A DNA stretch of 64,000 nt from Alcanivorax sp. (GTDB lineage: Bacteria > Pseudomonadota > Gammaproteobacteria > Pseudomonadales > Alcanivoracaceae), in the NCBI RefSeq assembly GCF_019431375.1, contig NZ_CP080267.1, positions 2,917,933-2,981,932 of the forward strand. Direction: 5' to 3'. The position numbers were made by a program, and so were the translations under genes. The notes under the pieces were generated by a model that worked only from the letters and a program-made list of their open reading frames with translations, had not been told where the DNA came from and searched no databases. Shown piece by piece: positions 16,782-24,016 of this stretch. The first letter of the stretch is position 1, and every line of letters starts with the position of its first letter.

Positions 16782-18137
16782 ATGAAGCCTGTTAGCCCAA
16801 CAGACCTGATATTTCTCCTATTGGAGAGAAGAAATCAGCCAATGCATGTCGGCGGGCTTTTCCTGGCAACTCCCCCCGAAGGGGCCGGTGAGGATTATGT
16901 TCAGGAATTGATTCGCAAGGCGATGGAATACAACCAGCCTTCTCCGCCCTTCAATCAGAAGCTGGTTTCCCGTGCGGGCGTGCAGTTCTGGAAGGAAGAC
17001 GACGAATTCGACCTGGAATCCCATGTCTATCACCTCGCTTTGCCGAAGCCAGGGAGAGTGCGGGAATTGCTGGCGCTGGTATCAAAGCTGCATAGTGCCC
17101 TGCTGGACAGGCATAAACCGCTCTGGGAGTTCTACGTCATCGAAGGGGTGGAAGGAGGCCGCATTGCGGTTTACTCCAAAATCCACCATGCGCTAGTAGA
17201 TGGTGTGTCAGCCATGCGTCTTCTTGAAAGAGGCACAACCCACCGGGCCGAGGATGAAATAGAACCCATATGGGCCCTGCCACGCAAACCAAAAAGCCGC
17301 CAGGACGATGTGGAAACCCGGCTGGACCCTGTTCGCCAGATCGTGGAGCAGGCCAATGGCATGCGCAAGATGGCCGGCTCCGCGACCAAGGTCGTATCGG
17401 AAGTGGTCGGCGCTATCCGGAAACGGAAGAAAGATGCTGACTATGTGTCCGTATTTCAGGCACCCAAAACAATACTGAATCAGAGAATTTCGGGAAGCCG
17501 CCGTTTTGCGGCGCAATCCTGGCCACTGGATCGCATTCGTGCCGCTGGCAAAAAACATGGGGCAACGGTTAACGATATTGTCCTGGCAATGTGCAGCTCT
17601 GCCCTACGTCAGTATTTGCAAGATATGAATGCGTTACCTGAAAAGCCCCTTGTCACCATGGTTCCCATGTCGTTGAGAACAGACGATTCGGAGGGTGGGA
17701 ATCAGGTGGCGGTGATACTGGCTGATCTGGGAACCCATCTGCCGGACCCAAAAGAAAGGCTGGGTTGTATCCAGCGATCTGTACAAAACAGCAAGGATCG
17801 GTTTGCAAGAATGAACCAAGCCGAAAGTCTTGCCTACACATCAGCAATGATGACAGTGCATGGGACGAATATGGCATTGGGGGTAAACCCGGCCTGGCAA
17901 GCGTTCAATCTGGTTGTCTCCAACGTGCCGGGTGCCAACGGCAAGCGTTACTGGAACGGTGCTGAGATAGAAGGGATTTATCCGGTATCCATCGTCATGG
18001 ACGGCGTGGCCCTGAATATCACCCTGACAAGCTACGACAAGAATCTTGAGTTCGGATTGATCGGCTGTCAGAGAACCATGCCGCACCTGCAACGGCTGCT
18101 TCAATATCTGGAGAACGGTTTGCAGGAAATCGAATAG
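16782..18137 (+). CDS. Wax ester synthase / acyl-CoA:diacylglycerol acyltransferase
   Basis: This 451-residue protein is the usual WS/DGAT length. The N-terminal catalytic domain carries the active-site motif HHALVDG (135-141), and PLWEFYVIEG (113-122) is also characteristic. The C-terminal half has the NDIVLAMCSSALRQYL helix and the NLVVSNVPG segment of the second domain. The enzyme esterifies acyl-CoA with fatty alcohols or diacylglycerol to make storage wax esters or triacylglycerol. The start at 16782 follows AGGAGAG; the GTG at 16761 lacks a site. It follows the four exported-protein genes on the same strand, and that neighbourhood links them to neutral lipids. Confidence 0.95.
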   Translation: MKPVSPTDLIFLLLERRNQPMHVGGLFLATPPEGAGEDYVQELIRKAMEYNQPSPPFNQKLVSRAGVQFWKEDDEFDLESHVYHLALPKPGRVRELLALVSKLHSALLDRHKPLWEFYVIEGVEGGRIAVYSKIHHALVDGVSAMRLLERGTTHRAEDEIEPIWALPRKPKSRQDDVETRLDPVRQIVEQANGMRKMAGSATKVVSEVVGAIRKRKKDADYVSVFQAPKTILNQRISGSRRFAAQSWPLDRIRAAGKKHGATVNDIVLAMCSSALRQYLQDMNALPEKPLVTMVPMSLRTDDSEGGNQVAVILADLGTHLPDPKERLGCIQRSVQNSKDRFARMNQAESLAYTSAMMTVHGTNMALGVNPAWQAFNLVVSNVPGANGKRYWNGAEIEGIYPVSIVMDGVALNITLTSYDKNLEFGLIGCQRTMPHLQRLLQYLENGLQEIE

Positions 18138-18228
18138 CCGTTTTCCTTTTGGGCTCCGCCAGGCCTCCTGGCGCGGGAACGGCGTGGCGCGCTGGTTTCT
18201 GGTTCGAAGATGGAAACTGACGAAACAG

Positions 18229-18849
18229 TCAGGCGCGCTTTCTGGCGACAATAAAGACAGACAGGATGTCCGGCTGCCATTCATGGTCGACATCAAAACC
18301 GGCCCGCGCCAGCATGGCCAGCAACCCGTCCCTGCCGAAACGACTCACATGGGGTGCCAAACCCAGCGCCTGCATCAGCGGAATCAGCAGGCGCCAGTGC
18401 AGCTTCATGTCCGCAGCCAGCACCGTGCTGGAAACAAAAACACCGCCGGGCTTCAGCAGGGAGCTCACCCGGGAAATAGCCGCTTCGGGCTCTTCCACCA
18501 GGTGCAGAATATTCAGCCCCAGCACCGCATCAAAACTTTCCGGGGTCAGTGACAGGCTATCCATCGTGCCCTGCTGAAAGCGGATATTATCAATGCCGGC
18601 ATCAGCAGCTTTGGCTTGCGCTATCTCCAGCATCTTTGCCGACACATCCGTTGCAAGAATGTCCCGGACGTAGGGCGCGTGAAGAATGGCTGTGCTACCG
18701 GTACCACAACCGAATTCGAACACGGACCAGTCCGGTTGAAAGTAGTCACGGGTGATCGCCAGCTTCTTCTGGTAGCTCGCTTCATCCTTGACCGGGCTTT
18801 TGGCATAACGGGCCGCCGCCTTGTCCCAGAATTGTTGTGCGCTTTTCAT
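18229..18849 (-). CDS. Class I SAM-dependent methyltransferase
   Basis: This 206-residue protein contains the SAM-binding motif VFEFGCGTGSTAI (motif I, about residues 39-51), followed by ATDVSAKMLEIA and the motif IV-like FDAVLGLNILHLVE. This is the Methyltransf_11/25 pattern of small-molecule methyltransferases. The C-terminal region RLLIPLMQALGLAP is typical of a subgroup of unknown substrate. It is the last gene of a minus-strand group with an ABM monooxygenase-like gene (48-base gap) and a PlsC-like acyltransferase. The substrate cannot be told from sequence. Confidence 0.9.
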   Translation of the reverse strand: MKSAQQFWDKAAARYAKSPVKDEASYQKKLAITRDYFQPDWSVFEFGCGTGSTAILHAPYVRDILATDVSAKMLEIAQAKAADAGIDNIRFQQGTMDSLSLTPESFDAVLGLNILHLVEEPEAAISRVSSLLKPGGVFVSSTVLAADMKLHWRLLIPLMQALGLAPHVSRFGRDGLLAMLARAGFDVDHEWQPDILSVFIVARKRA

Positions 18850-18897
18850 CTTTCAGCGTCCTTGCTGTAAATGCGATGCTTCACTGTCTTCCCCGGC

Positions 18898-19206
18898 TTA
18901 TACAGGCCGGGAGCCATGAATATCGTAAGCCGTAAACGCCCTCTCCATCAGCCCCAGCCGCTTCGCGGCCTCCCGCCATGGCGCGATATGCGGCGCTACC
19001 AGATGGGCATCCAGAGAGGCATTGTCTGGCCACAGCTCGGAAAAGCGAATCAGGCCGGGATCAAACAGATCTTCCGCCACATCGTAGGCAATGCAGTCAT
19101 CCTGGCTGCGCGTGGCATCGACAAAGGTTTTGAGGTGCGGCCTGACGGCGCCCATGGATTCAGGCGGGAAGCGGAGGGTGCCGAAAACGGCAACGTTTTT
19201 TTGCAT
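18898..19206 (-). CDS. ABM-fold monooxygenase-like protein (YgiN type)
   Basis: This 102-residue protein is of typical length for the antibiotic biosynthesis monooxygenase dimeric ferredoxin-like fold. Conserved features are the N-terminal VFGTLRFPPE strand, the ...CIAYDVAEDLFDPGLIRFSELW core, and the DAHLVAPHI helix. Members include quinol monooxygenases and many proteins of unknown reaction. It lies 29 bases from the acyltransferase gene and 48 bases from the methyltransferase gene, all on the minus strand, so they are probably co-transcribed. Confidence 0.85.
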   Translation of the reverse strand: MQKNVAVFGTLRFPPESMGAVRPHLKTFVDATRSQDDCIAYDVAEDLFDPGLIRFSELWPDNASLDAHLVAPHIAPWREAAKRLGLMERAFTAYDIHGSRPV

Positions 19207-19235
19207 GGTTATCCCGGGTTCTGACGTTGAGTCTT

Positions 19236-19937
19236 TCAGGTGCTCGCATGTTCCGTGAGCATTTCCTGCAGGCGACTTTCCAGCGCGGCATGAAAGGCAT
19301 CGACGGCTTCAGGGTCCTCGTCTGTGCCATTGTCAGGCGGTGACATGGGTGCATTCAGATAGTGAACCAGTTTGGCCGGCCTGGGAATGGGGGTGCCGAA
19401 CTTGCCAAGGATAACCGGGGCGGCCAGCCTGTAGCGGTTGTACACCCAGTCCGTTACCGGGTTCGATACCACGTGATAAATATCATCCGCTGCCGGGCAG
19501 GCGGAGAGAATGACCGGGGCGCCGGTACGCAAGGCCAGCTTTGCAAACCCCTTTCTGTCACTGATATCCAGCTGGTATTTCTGGCTGCTGGGCCGCAGTG
19601 CTTCACGCATGCCACCCGGCGCCACCAACACCAGCTCGCCATCGCGCAGCAGGCTCTCCGCATTGTGCTGTGAGCCCTCAACGAAACCGTAGGCTGTGGC
19701 CATATCGCGTAATACCGGCACCTTGAAGATATAGCGATCACCCAGCAGCCACACATCCCGCCCCAGTCTGGCCTTGATCGCAGCAGCAAGCAGGCCGCTG
19801 TCATAGGTGGCAAGGGAATGGTTCACCACAATCAGGGCCGGGCCGCTGGCCGGGATGTGCTCCAGGCCTTCAACGCGATGCTCGTGATAGCGGGCAGCGC
19901 GGTTCATGACGGTGTCTGCGATATTGATGATGTTCAT
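19236..19937 (-). CDS. PlsC-like glycerolipid acyltransferase
   Basis: This 233-residue protein carries the acyltransferase motif NHSLATYDSG (block I, HxxxxD form, about residues 34-43), and further on VAPGGMREAL, matching the glycine-rich block III of diacylglycerol acyltransferase-like members. The ATG at 19937 gives the standard N-terminus; an in-frame ATG at 20105 would add 56 residues overlapping another gene and was rejected. By family knowledge it transfers an acyl group to a glycerolipid or related acceptor at the membrane. It leads a three-gene minus-strand group with the ABM and methyltransferase genes. Confidence 0.85.
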   Translation of the reverse strand: MNIINIADTVMNRAARYHEHRVEGLEHIPASGPALIVVNHSLATYDSGLLAAAIKARLGRDVWLLGDRYIFKVPVLRDMATAYGFVEGSQHNAESLLRDGELVLVAPGGMREALRPSSQKYQLDISDRKGFAKLALRTGAPVILSACPAADDIYHVVSNPVTDWVYNRYRLAAPVILGKFGTPIPRPAKLVHYLNAPMSPPDNGTDEDPEAVDAFHAALESRLQEMLTEHAST

Positions 19938-20064
19938 GGTAACGGGCCGGTTTGAGTCTGTTTGTGTGAGAGGCTGGGCTGGCGCCCAGCGCAGCGGGTA
20001 AATTGGATTGAGAAACGAATAGAAATTTGATCCGCCTCCCGCTGCTTGTTGCGTGCTTGCTGTC

Positions 20065-20319
20065 TCACGATAGTGCAAATCTCCGCAAAACCGCAAAGCT
20101 AACAAACATCCAAACGACGAATGCTATTAGCAGCGATGAACGTAACACCGTAGGCTTCGCAGTATCAGAGCATACAGAGCAGGCTTCATCTTTTCGTAGC
20201 CGGGAGCCACAAGACGAACACAAGCCTGAGTTCACGCGGTAGTTACGCCTGAGCATCAAAAAAAGCCCTGCAGGTAATACCAGAACCCACGGCAGAAGAA
20301 TTATGTATTGCCAGCTCAT
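20065..20319 (-). CDS. Small membrane protein with a zinc-ribbon-like loop
   Basis: This 84-residue protein has two hydrophobic segments (about 5-22 and 63-79) flanking a polar loop with the paired cysteines CSSCG and CSVCS. Such CxxC pairs could hold a zinc ion. I do not recognise a family. It is preceded by the attC-like hairpin at 20338-20407 and may be a cassette gene. Base composition is lower in G+C than the neighbours, in keeping with acquisition. Confidence 0.55.
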   Translation of the reverse strand: MSWQYIILLPWVLVLPAGLFLMLRRNYRVNSGLCSSCGSRLRKDEACSVCSDTAKPTVLRSSLLIAFVVWMFVSFAVLRRFALS

Positions 20320-20337
20320 ATTTACAACCTAGAACAC

Positions 20338-20407
20338 ATGGCGCCGCGCTCTGCGGAAAATTTGGAGCGTAGCGGAAATTTTGTTCCGCAGAAGCGCTTT
20401 GTTAGCT
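20338..20407. other. attC-like imperfect hairpin (integron cassette recombination site remnant)
   Basis: On the minus strand AGCTAACAAAGCGC opens the site, followed by a long imperfect stem. The arms are 20346-20363 (GCGCTCTGCGGAAAATTT) and 20376-20397, with small bulges of extra bases, as in attC sites with extrahelical bases. The outer end reads GTTAGCT (20401-20407), one base off GTTRRRY. The opposite boundary, expected near 20340, reads GGCGCC and lacks a clear core, so the site is probably degenerate. Confidence 0.5.
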
Positions 20408-20410
20408 GTT

Positions 20411-20663
20411 TCATTCGTGGATGAAATACGCATCTGTTTCACGACCCTTATCCACCATTGGAACTTCAATTGATTCTAGCTTCACAAGTATTTTTTCTAA
20501 CTTTTTATCTGAAGTTGTACGCTCATACATCTTGTTATAACGGTCTTTAAGCTCTGATCTTGTCACTCTAATCTGGTCAATGCTGAAAAGGTCTTGCTTT
20601 CGTAAGAGCTTTGCCAGCTCCAAGCGCTCCTAGAAACTCTTGCAAAAACTCTTTTCTTTTCAT
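20411..20663 (-). pseudogene. Frameshifted small cassette gene
   Basis: The ATG at 20663 opens MKRKEFLQEFL, but the frame then runs to an early stop. The frame ending at 20411 (LELAKLLRKQDLF... to AYFIHE) is open from just after a TAG. Removing one base near 20627 (TTTCTAGGAGCG to TTTCTGGAGCG) joins them as FLQEFLERLELAKLLRK, a natural helix, giving about 83 residues. I do not recognise the family. The gene is AT-rich and is bounded upstream by GTTAGATGCAC and downstream by the attC-like hairpin, like an integron cassette. Confidence 0.6.
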
Positions 20664-20676
20664 GGCTCGCTCGTGC

Positions 20677-20683
20677 ATCTAAC
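20677..20683 (-). other. GTTAGAT core of an integron-type boundary
   Basis: The minus strand reads GTTAGATGCACG here, which fits the attC/attI core GTTRRRY and the GTTAGATGCAC form seen in class 1 integron cassettes. It lies 13 bases before the ATG of the frameshifted gene, the usual distance from core to cassette gene. The matching inverse core of an upstream site was not found. Confidence 0.4.
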
Positions 20684-20811
20684 AGCGTATTAATTAGAAA
20701 GTTCCTTTGAACCCCTGATCGAGTTTTTCAGACACAATAGAAACAAAGTGCTTGATAATCATGAGCTTGTAAAGTGATCCAGGGTTGAGCTACAGCCTTT
20801 CCGCTGAAAAC

Positions 20812-20836
20812 AAAAAAGCCCGCACTCAGCGGGCTT
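20812..20836 (-). terminator. Terminator of the desaturase gene
   Basis: The stem AAGCCCGC / GCGGGCTT with loop ACTCA is followed, on the minus strand, by TTTTTTG. It begins 11 bases beyond the desaturase stop. Confidence 0.85.
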
Positions 20837-20846
20837 CATGTTGGTA

Positions 20847-22517
20847 TCAGGCAGCTTGCGGGTTCTCGTGCATCCGGTTGGCCCGTCGGAACGTACCCAG
20901 ATCATTAAACCTCACCCCATTCTCCTTCAACACCACATGGGCCCGCTTGGCGGTCATCTGCCGTACGTAGAAGGGGTCGCGGACCACGAAGTGGTGGATG
21001 GCGTGGGTGCTGCCGAAGTTGAAGCAGAAGGCTTGCAGGGGCCACAGCCACCAGACGTTGAGCACCTGGCATTGTTCGGTGATCTTGCCCGGTTCGTTGT
21101 CGCCGTAGTAGTGCATGTTGGACGAGATGAAGTGCAGGCAGAAGGTGCGCAGCATGTTGGGGGCGATCAGCACTACCACCAGCGGGGTGATCCAGCTGAA
21201 CTGGGCGGTAACCACTTCCGGCCACGGGATGCTGCTGCCGGCCAGCCAGGCGGCGCCGTTGAGCAGGTGATAAAGCACGAAGAAGTGCCAGATGGCGTGG
21301 ACGATAACGCCCAGCGGGTTGTAGCTGACCAGGCCGATCAGGCGAAAGTTCTTCAGATCTTTACGGTCGATAACGCCACGGCGGTACAGCTTGGCCGGTT
21401 CGGTCAGGTATTTCACCGCACGCAGGTACACGGCCAGCATGTTGTCGCCCACCATGATCAGGCGCTTGACGCCCCACTTTTCGCCGTTGGTGATGCCGCG
21501 CTCTTCCAGGTCGGTTTCGCTGCCGGAGTGCAACACATGGGCCCGCTTGGCGGTCATCTGCCGTACGTAGAAGGGGTCGCGGACCACGAAGTGGTGGATG
21601 GCGTGGGTGCTGCCGAAGTTGAAGCAGAAGGCCTGCAGAGGCCACAGCCACCAGACGTTGAGTACCTGACATTGCTCGGTGATCTTGCCCGGTTCGTTGT
21701 CGCCGTAGTAATGCATGTTGGACGAGATGAAGTGCAGGCAGAAGGTACGCAGCATGTTGGGGGCGATCAGCACCACTACCAGCGGGGTGATCCAGCTGAA
21801 CTGGGCGGTGACCACTTCCGGCCACGGGATGCTGCTGCCGGCCAGCCAGGCGGCGCCGTTGAGCAGGTGGTAGAGCACGAAGAAGTGCCAGATGGCGTGG
21901 ACGATCACGCCCAGGGGGTTGTAGCTGACCAGGCCGATCAGGCGGAAGTTCTTCAGGTCTTTGCGGGTGATGACGCCACGGCGGTAGAGCTTCAGGGGTT
22001 CGGTCAGGTATTTCACCGCACGCAGGTACACGGCCAGCATGTTGTCGCCCACCATGATCAGGCGCTTGAGGCCCCACTTTTCCCCGTTGGTGATACCGCG
22101 CTCTTCCAGATCGGTTTCGCTGCCGGAGTGCTTGTGGTGATGGAAATGCAGGTGGCGGCGTACCCAGGGGTTGATGGTGGTGGGGCGCCACAGGTAGACG
22201 CCGAGCATCATCAGATGATGCACGACCTTGTTGTTCTTGAAGTACATCCAGTGGATCAGGTCGTGCTCCAATTCGTGGAGCAGCGAGGTCCAGAAGGCGG
22301 TAAGGACAATGACCAGCCAGGCGGGCATGATACCTTGCAGGTACAGCACCGCGTTGAGGGTGCAGCCGGCAATGGCCACGGCGAAGATGGTGAAGCCGAT
22401 GGCGTTCTGGTGCTTGAGCCAGCCGTGCCGTTGCCGTATATCATCACTGATCGCGATGATCTCGCGTTGAATTGTCTTGTCTGTTGCGGACTTGCCGCGG
22501 GCAGGTGCTGTTGCCAT
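20847..22517 (-). CDS. Membrane fatty acid desaturase with an in-frame 200-residue internal duplication
   Basis: This 556-residue protein belongs to the membrane di-iron desaturase family. Box 1 is HELEHDLIH (81-89), box 2 HLHFHHHKH (122-130) and box 3 THAIHHF (304-310). Residues 130-329 are repeated as 330-529, so box 3 appears again at 504-510, while boxes 1 and 2 occur once. Without the repeat the protein would be 356 residues, close to normal length. The ATG at 22517 follows GGAGGTTTCCC. By family knowledge it introduces a double bond into an acyl chain at the membrane. It is divergent from an AraC regulator 92 bases away. Whether the extended protein is active is unknown. Confidence 0.88.
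   Translation of the reverse strand: MATAPARGKSATDKTIQREIIAISDDIRQRHGWLKHQNAIGFTIFAVAIAGCTLNAVLYLQGIMPAWLVIVLTAFWTSLLHELEHDLIHWMYFKNNKVVHHLMMLGVYLWRPTTINPWVRRHLHFHHHKHSGSETDLEERGITNGEKWGLKRLIMVGDNMLAVYLRAVKYLTEPLKLYRRGVITRKDLKNFRLIGLVSYNPLGVIVHAIWHFFVLYHLLNGAAWLAGSSIPWPEVVTAQFSWITPLVVVLIAPNMLRTFCLHFISSNMHYYGDNEPGKITEQCQVLNVWWLWPLQAFCFNFGSTHAIHHFVVRDPFYVRQMTAKRAHVLHSGSETDLEERGITNGEKWGVKRLIMVGDNMLAVYLRAVKYLTEPAKLYRRGVIDRKDLKNFRLIGLVSYNPLGVIVHAIWHFFVLYHLLNGAAWLAGSSIPWPEVVTAQFSWITPLVVVLIAPNMLRTFCLHFISSNMHYYGDNEPGKITEQCQVLNVWWLWPLQAFCFNFGSTHAIHHFVVRDPFYVRQMTAKRAHVVLKENGVRFNDLGTFRRANRMHENPQAA
20934..21531. repeat. 600-base direct repeat inside the desaturase gene, unit 1
   Basis: This unit aligns to 21534-22131 with an exact offset of 600 bases, so the frame is kept. 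By eye there are scattered substitutions (for example GAGCACCTGGCATTG against GAGTACCTGACATTG), mostly synonymous. At the junction, bases 21532-21533 (AA) match neither parent end, suggesting end joining without homology. Confidence 0.93.
21534..22131. repeat. 600-base direct repeat inside the desaturase gene, unit 2
   Basis: This partner of 20934-21531 encodes residues 130-329 of the desaturase, including the first copy of the third histidine box. Confidence 0.93.
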
Positions 22518-22609
22518 GGGAAACCTCCATTTCTCGATGGCGACTACTTTAGGCAGGGCCGACAAGGAAAACTCGCCCTTGCCCGCCAATCGTTTGACCG
22601 GGGACGCCA

Positions 22610-23602
22610 ATGAAAGAAGAAAAACAGGCGGTAGCCTTGCTGATGGCGCCATTGCTGCACCTGCTCCACGAGCGGGGCCTGGACGGCGAGGCCATCCTGC
22701 GCCGCCACGGGCTGGACCCGCAGATGGTGCGGGACCCGGAGGCCCGGCTGGGGGCGGCGGTGTCCACGGCCCTGCTGGATGATTGCCTGGCCCAGCTGGG
22801 CGACCCGGCCATGGGCATCGAGATTGCCCGCCATGCCCAGTACAACACCTTCGGGGCTCTGGGGTTGGCAGTGGCGGCGGGGGGCGACCTGTACAGTGTG
22901 CTCAACCGCATTACCCGTTTTCATCGCCTGATCAGCGACCTGGTGCGCACCGAGCTGACCGTGGATGACGCCACCGTGGCCCTGCAGTTTTCCTCCAACA
23001 CCGATCACCAGCCCCACCCCCAGGCCATCGTGTTTGTCATGGCCACTATCGTGCGCTTGCTGCGTATCCGCATTCACCGGGACCACAACCCGGTGGCGGT
23101 GTCCGCCCCGGACTGGATCGAGCCGGGCCTGCGCCAGGCCATGGGGCGCTATTTCCGTTGCCCGGTAACGGAGTCAGATCACTATGCGCTGGCGTTCGAC
23201 AAGGCCAACGCCCAGCAGATGCTGGCCGCCAGCGATACCCAGCTCGCCGCCATGCTGGATGCCACCCTGGCCCAGCGCCTGGCGGACTCGGAGCGGGGCT
23301 CGCTGGCCAGCAAGCTGACACTGTGGATCGAACAACGCCTGCCCGACGGCGAGCCGTCCCTGACGGAGGCGGCGGCGGAATGCTGCATGAGCTCACGCAG
23401 CCTGCAGCGGCGGCTGGCTGATGAGGGGTTGAGCTGGAAGCAGCTGGTGGAAGACACCCGCAAGATGCTGGTGGAGCGCCACCTGCGCACACCGGGGATG
23501 ACGGTGACGCAGATGGCCTTTCTGCTGGGGTTTTCTGAAGTGAGTGCGTTTTCCCGGGCGTTCAAGAAATGGTTCGGGGTGTCGCCGAGTCAGTTTCGGT
23601 GA
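22610..23602 (+). CDS. AraC-family regulator (OruR type), divergent from the desaturase
   Basis: This 330-residue protein has an N-terminal arabinose-binding-like domain (including YNTFGALGLAVAAGG) and a C-terminal double helix-turn-helix, with AAECCMSSRSLQRRLADEG and LGFSEVSAFSRAFKKWFG as recognition segments. It starts at the ATG at 22610. The 92-base gap to the divergent desaturase gene makes local control of desaturation, hence membrane fluidity, plausible; that is inference. It is the third regulator of this subclass in the window next to a lipid gene. Confidence 0.9.
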   Translation: MKEEKQAVALLMAPLLHLLHERGLDGEAILRRHGLDPQMVRDPEARLGAAVSTALLDDCLAQLGDPAMGIEIARHAQYNTFGALGLAVAAGGDLYSVLNRITRFHRLISDLVRTELTVDDATVALQFSSNTDHQPHPQAIVFVMATIVRLLRIRIHRDHNPVAVSAPDWIEPGLRQAMGRYFRCPVTESDHYALAFDKANAQQMLAASDTQLAAMLDATLAQRLADSERGSLASKLTLWIEQRLPDGEPSLTEAAAECCMSSRSLQRRLADEGLSWKQLVEDTRKMLVERHLRTPGMTVTQMAFLLGFSEVSAFSRAFKKWFGVSPSQFR

Positions 23603-23627
23603 TGCGGCTCGTCATCGCCGATTTGGA

Positions 23628-23682
23628 GGCGCGTGCCTGCAAGCGATAAACGCCGGATTCGCCATGCAAGCATAGCTCCAAC
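23628..23682. repeat. Degenerate REP-like inverted repeat
   Basis: The right arm ATTCGCCATGCAAGCATAGC...CAAC (23657-23682) is nearly the same as arms at 32449-32473 and 59084-59109. The left arm (about 23629-23650) is an imperfect reverse complement. It lies between two convergent genes. Confidence 0.6.
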
Positions 23683-23688
23683 AGCGAG

Positions 23689-23958
23689 TCACGCCTTGCC
23701 GGTGCGCTCGCGGTGGGGGCAGCCGGGCCAGCAGCAGGGGCGGCGTTTGCCGGCGGTGAGGTTTTCCCGGGCGCGGGTGATGCGTCCCTGACGGGTGGCC
23801 TCTTTTTTGGCATCTTCAATCCAGCAGATCCATTCGTTGCGGGCCAATGGGGTGATGTCTTCCCATTGCGCCAGCATGGCGCTGTCCGCCTGGAGGGTTT
23901 GGCGAAGGTCGTCGGGCAGTGGATGAACCACGCCGCCGCTGATGGTTTGCGTTGCCAT
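23689..23958 (-). CDS. YdeI/OmpD-associated family protein
   Basis: This 89-residue protein matches the short YdeI-like domain. LPDDLRQTLQADSAMLAQWE is followed by the ITPLARNEWICWIEDAKKEATRQ.RI segment, whose core W-I-x-x-A-K-x-x-x-T-R-x-x-R-I is the family hallmark. A Cys/Arg-rich tail (CCWPGCPHRE) follows. The function is not established; relatives have been linked to polymyxin and bacteriocin tolerance. The ATG at 23958 follows GGGAAG; a longer frame reaching 24129 overlaps the amidase gene and was rejected. Confidence 0.78.
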   Translation of the reverse strand: MATQTISGGVVHPLPDDLRQTLQADSAMLAQWEDITPLARNEWICWIEDAKKEATRQGRITRARENLTAGKRRPCCWPGCPHRERTGKA

Positions 23959-24016
23959 GATCCGGCTTCCCTGTGAGATCAACGCACCGACAATAACAAA
24001 AGGCGGTGGTCGGCCT

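Noticed and set aside
19938..20105. N-terminal extension of the PlsC-like acyltransferase to 20105
   Set aside because: The added sequence overlaps the small zinc-ribbon-like gene, has no ribosome site and no match to the family N-terminus.
20838..22613. 591-residue plus-strand frame opposite the desaturase
   Set aside because: It repeats because the desaturase repeats; no start signal and no family likeness.
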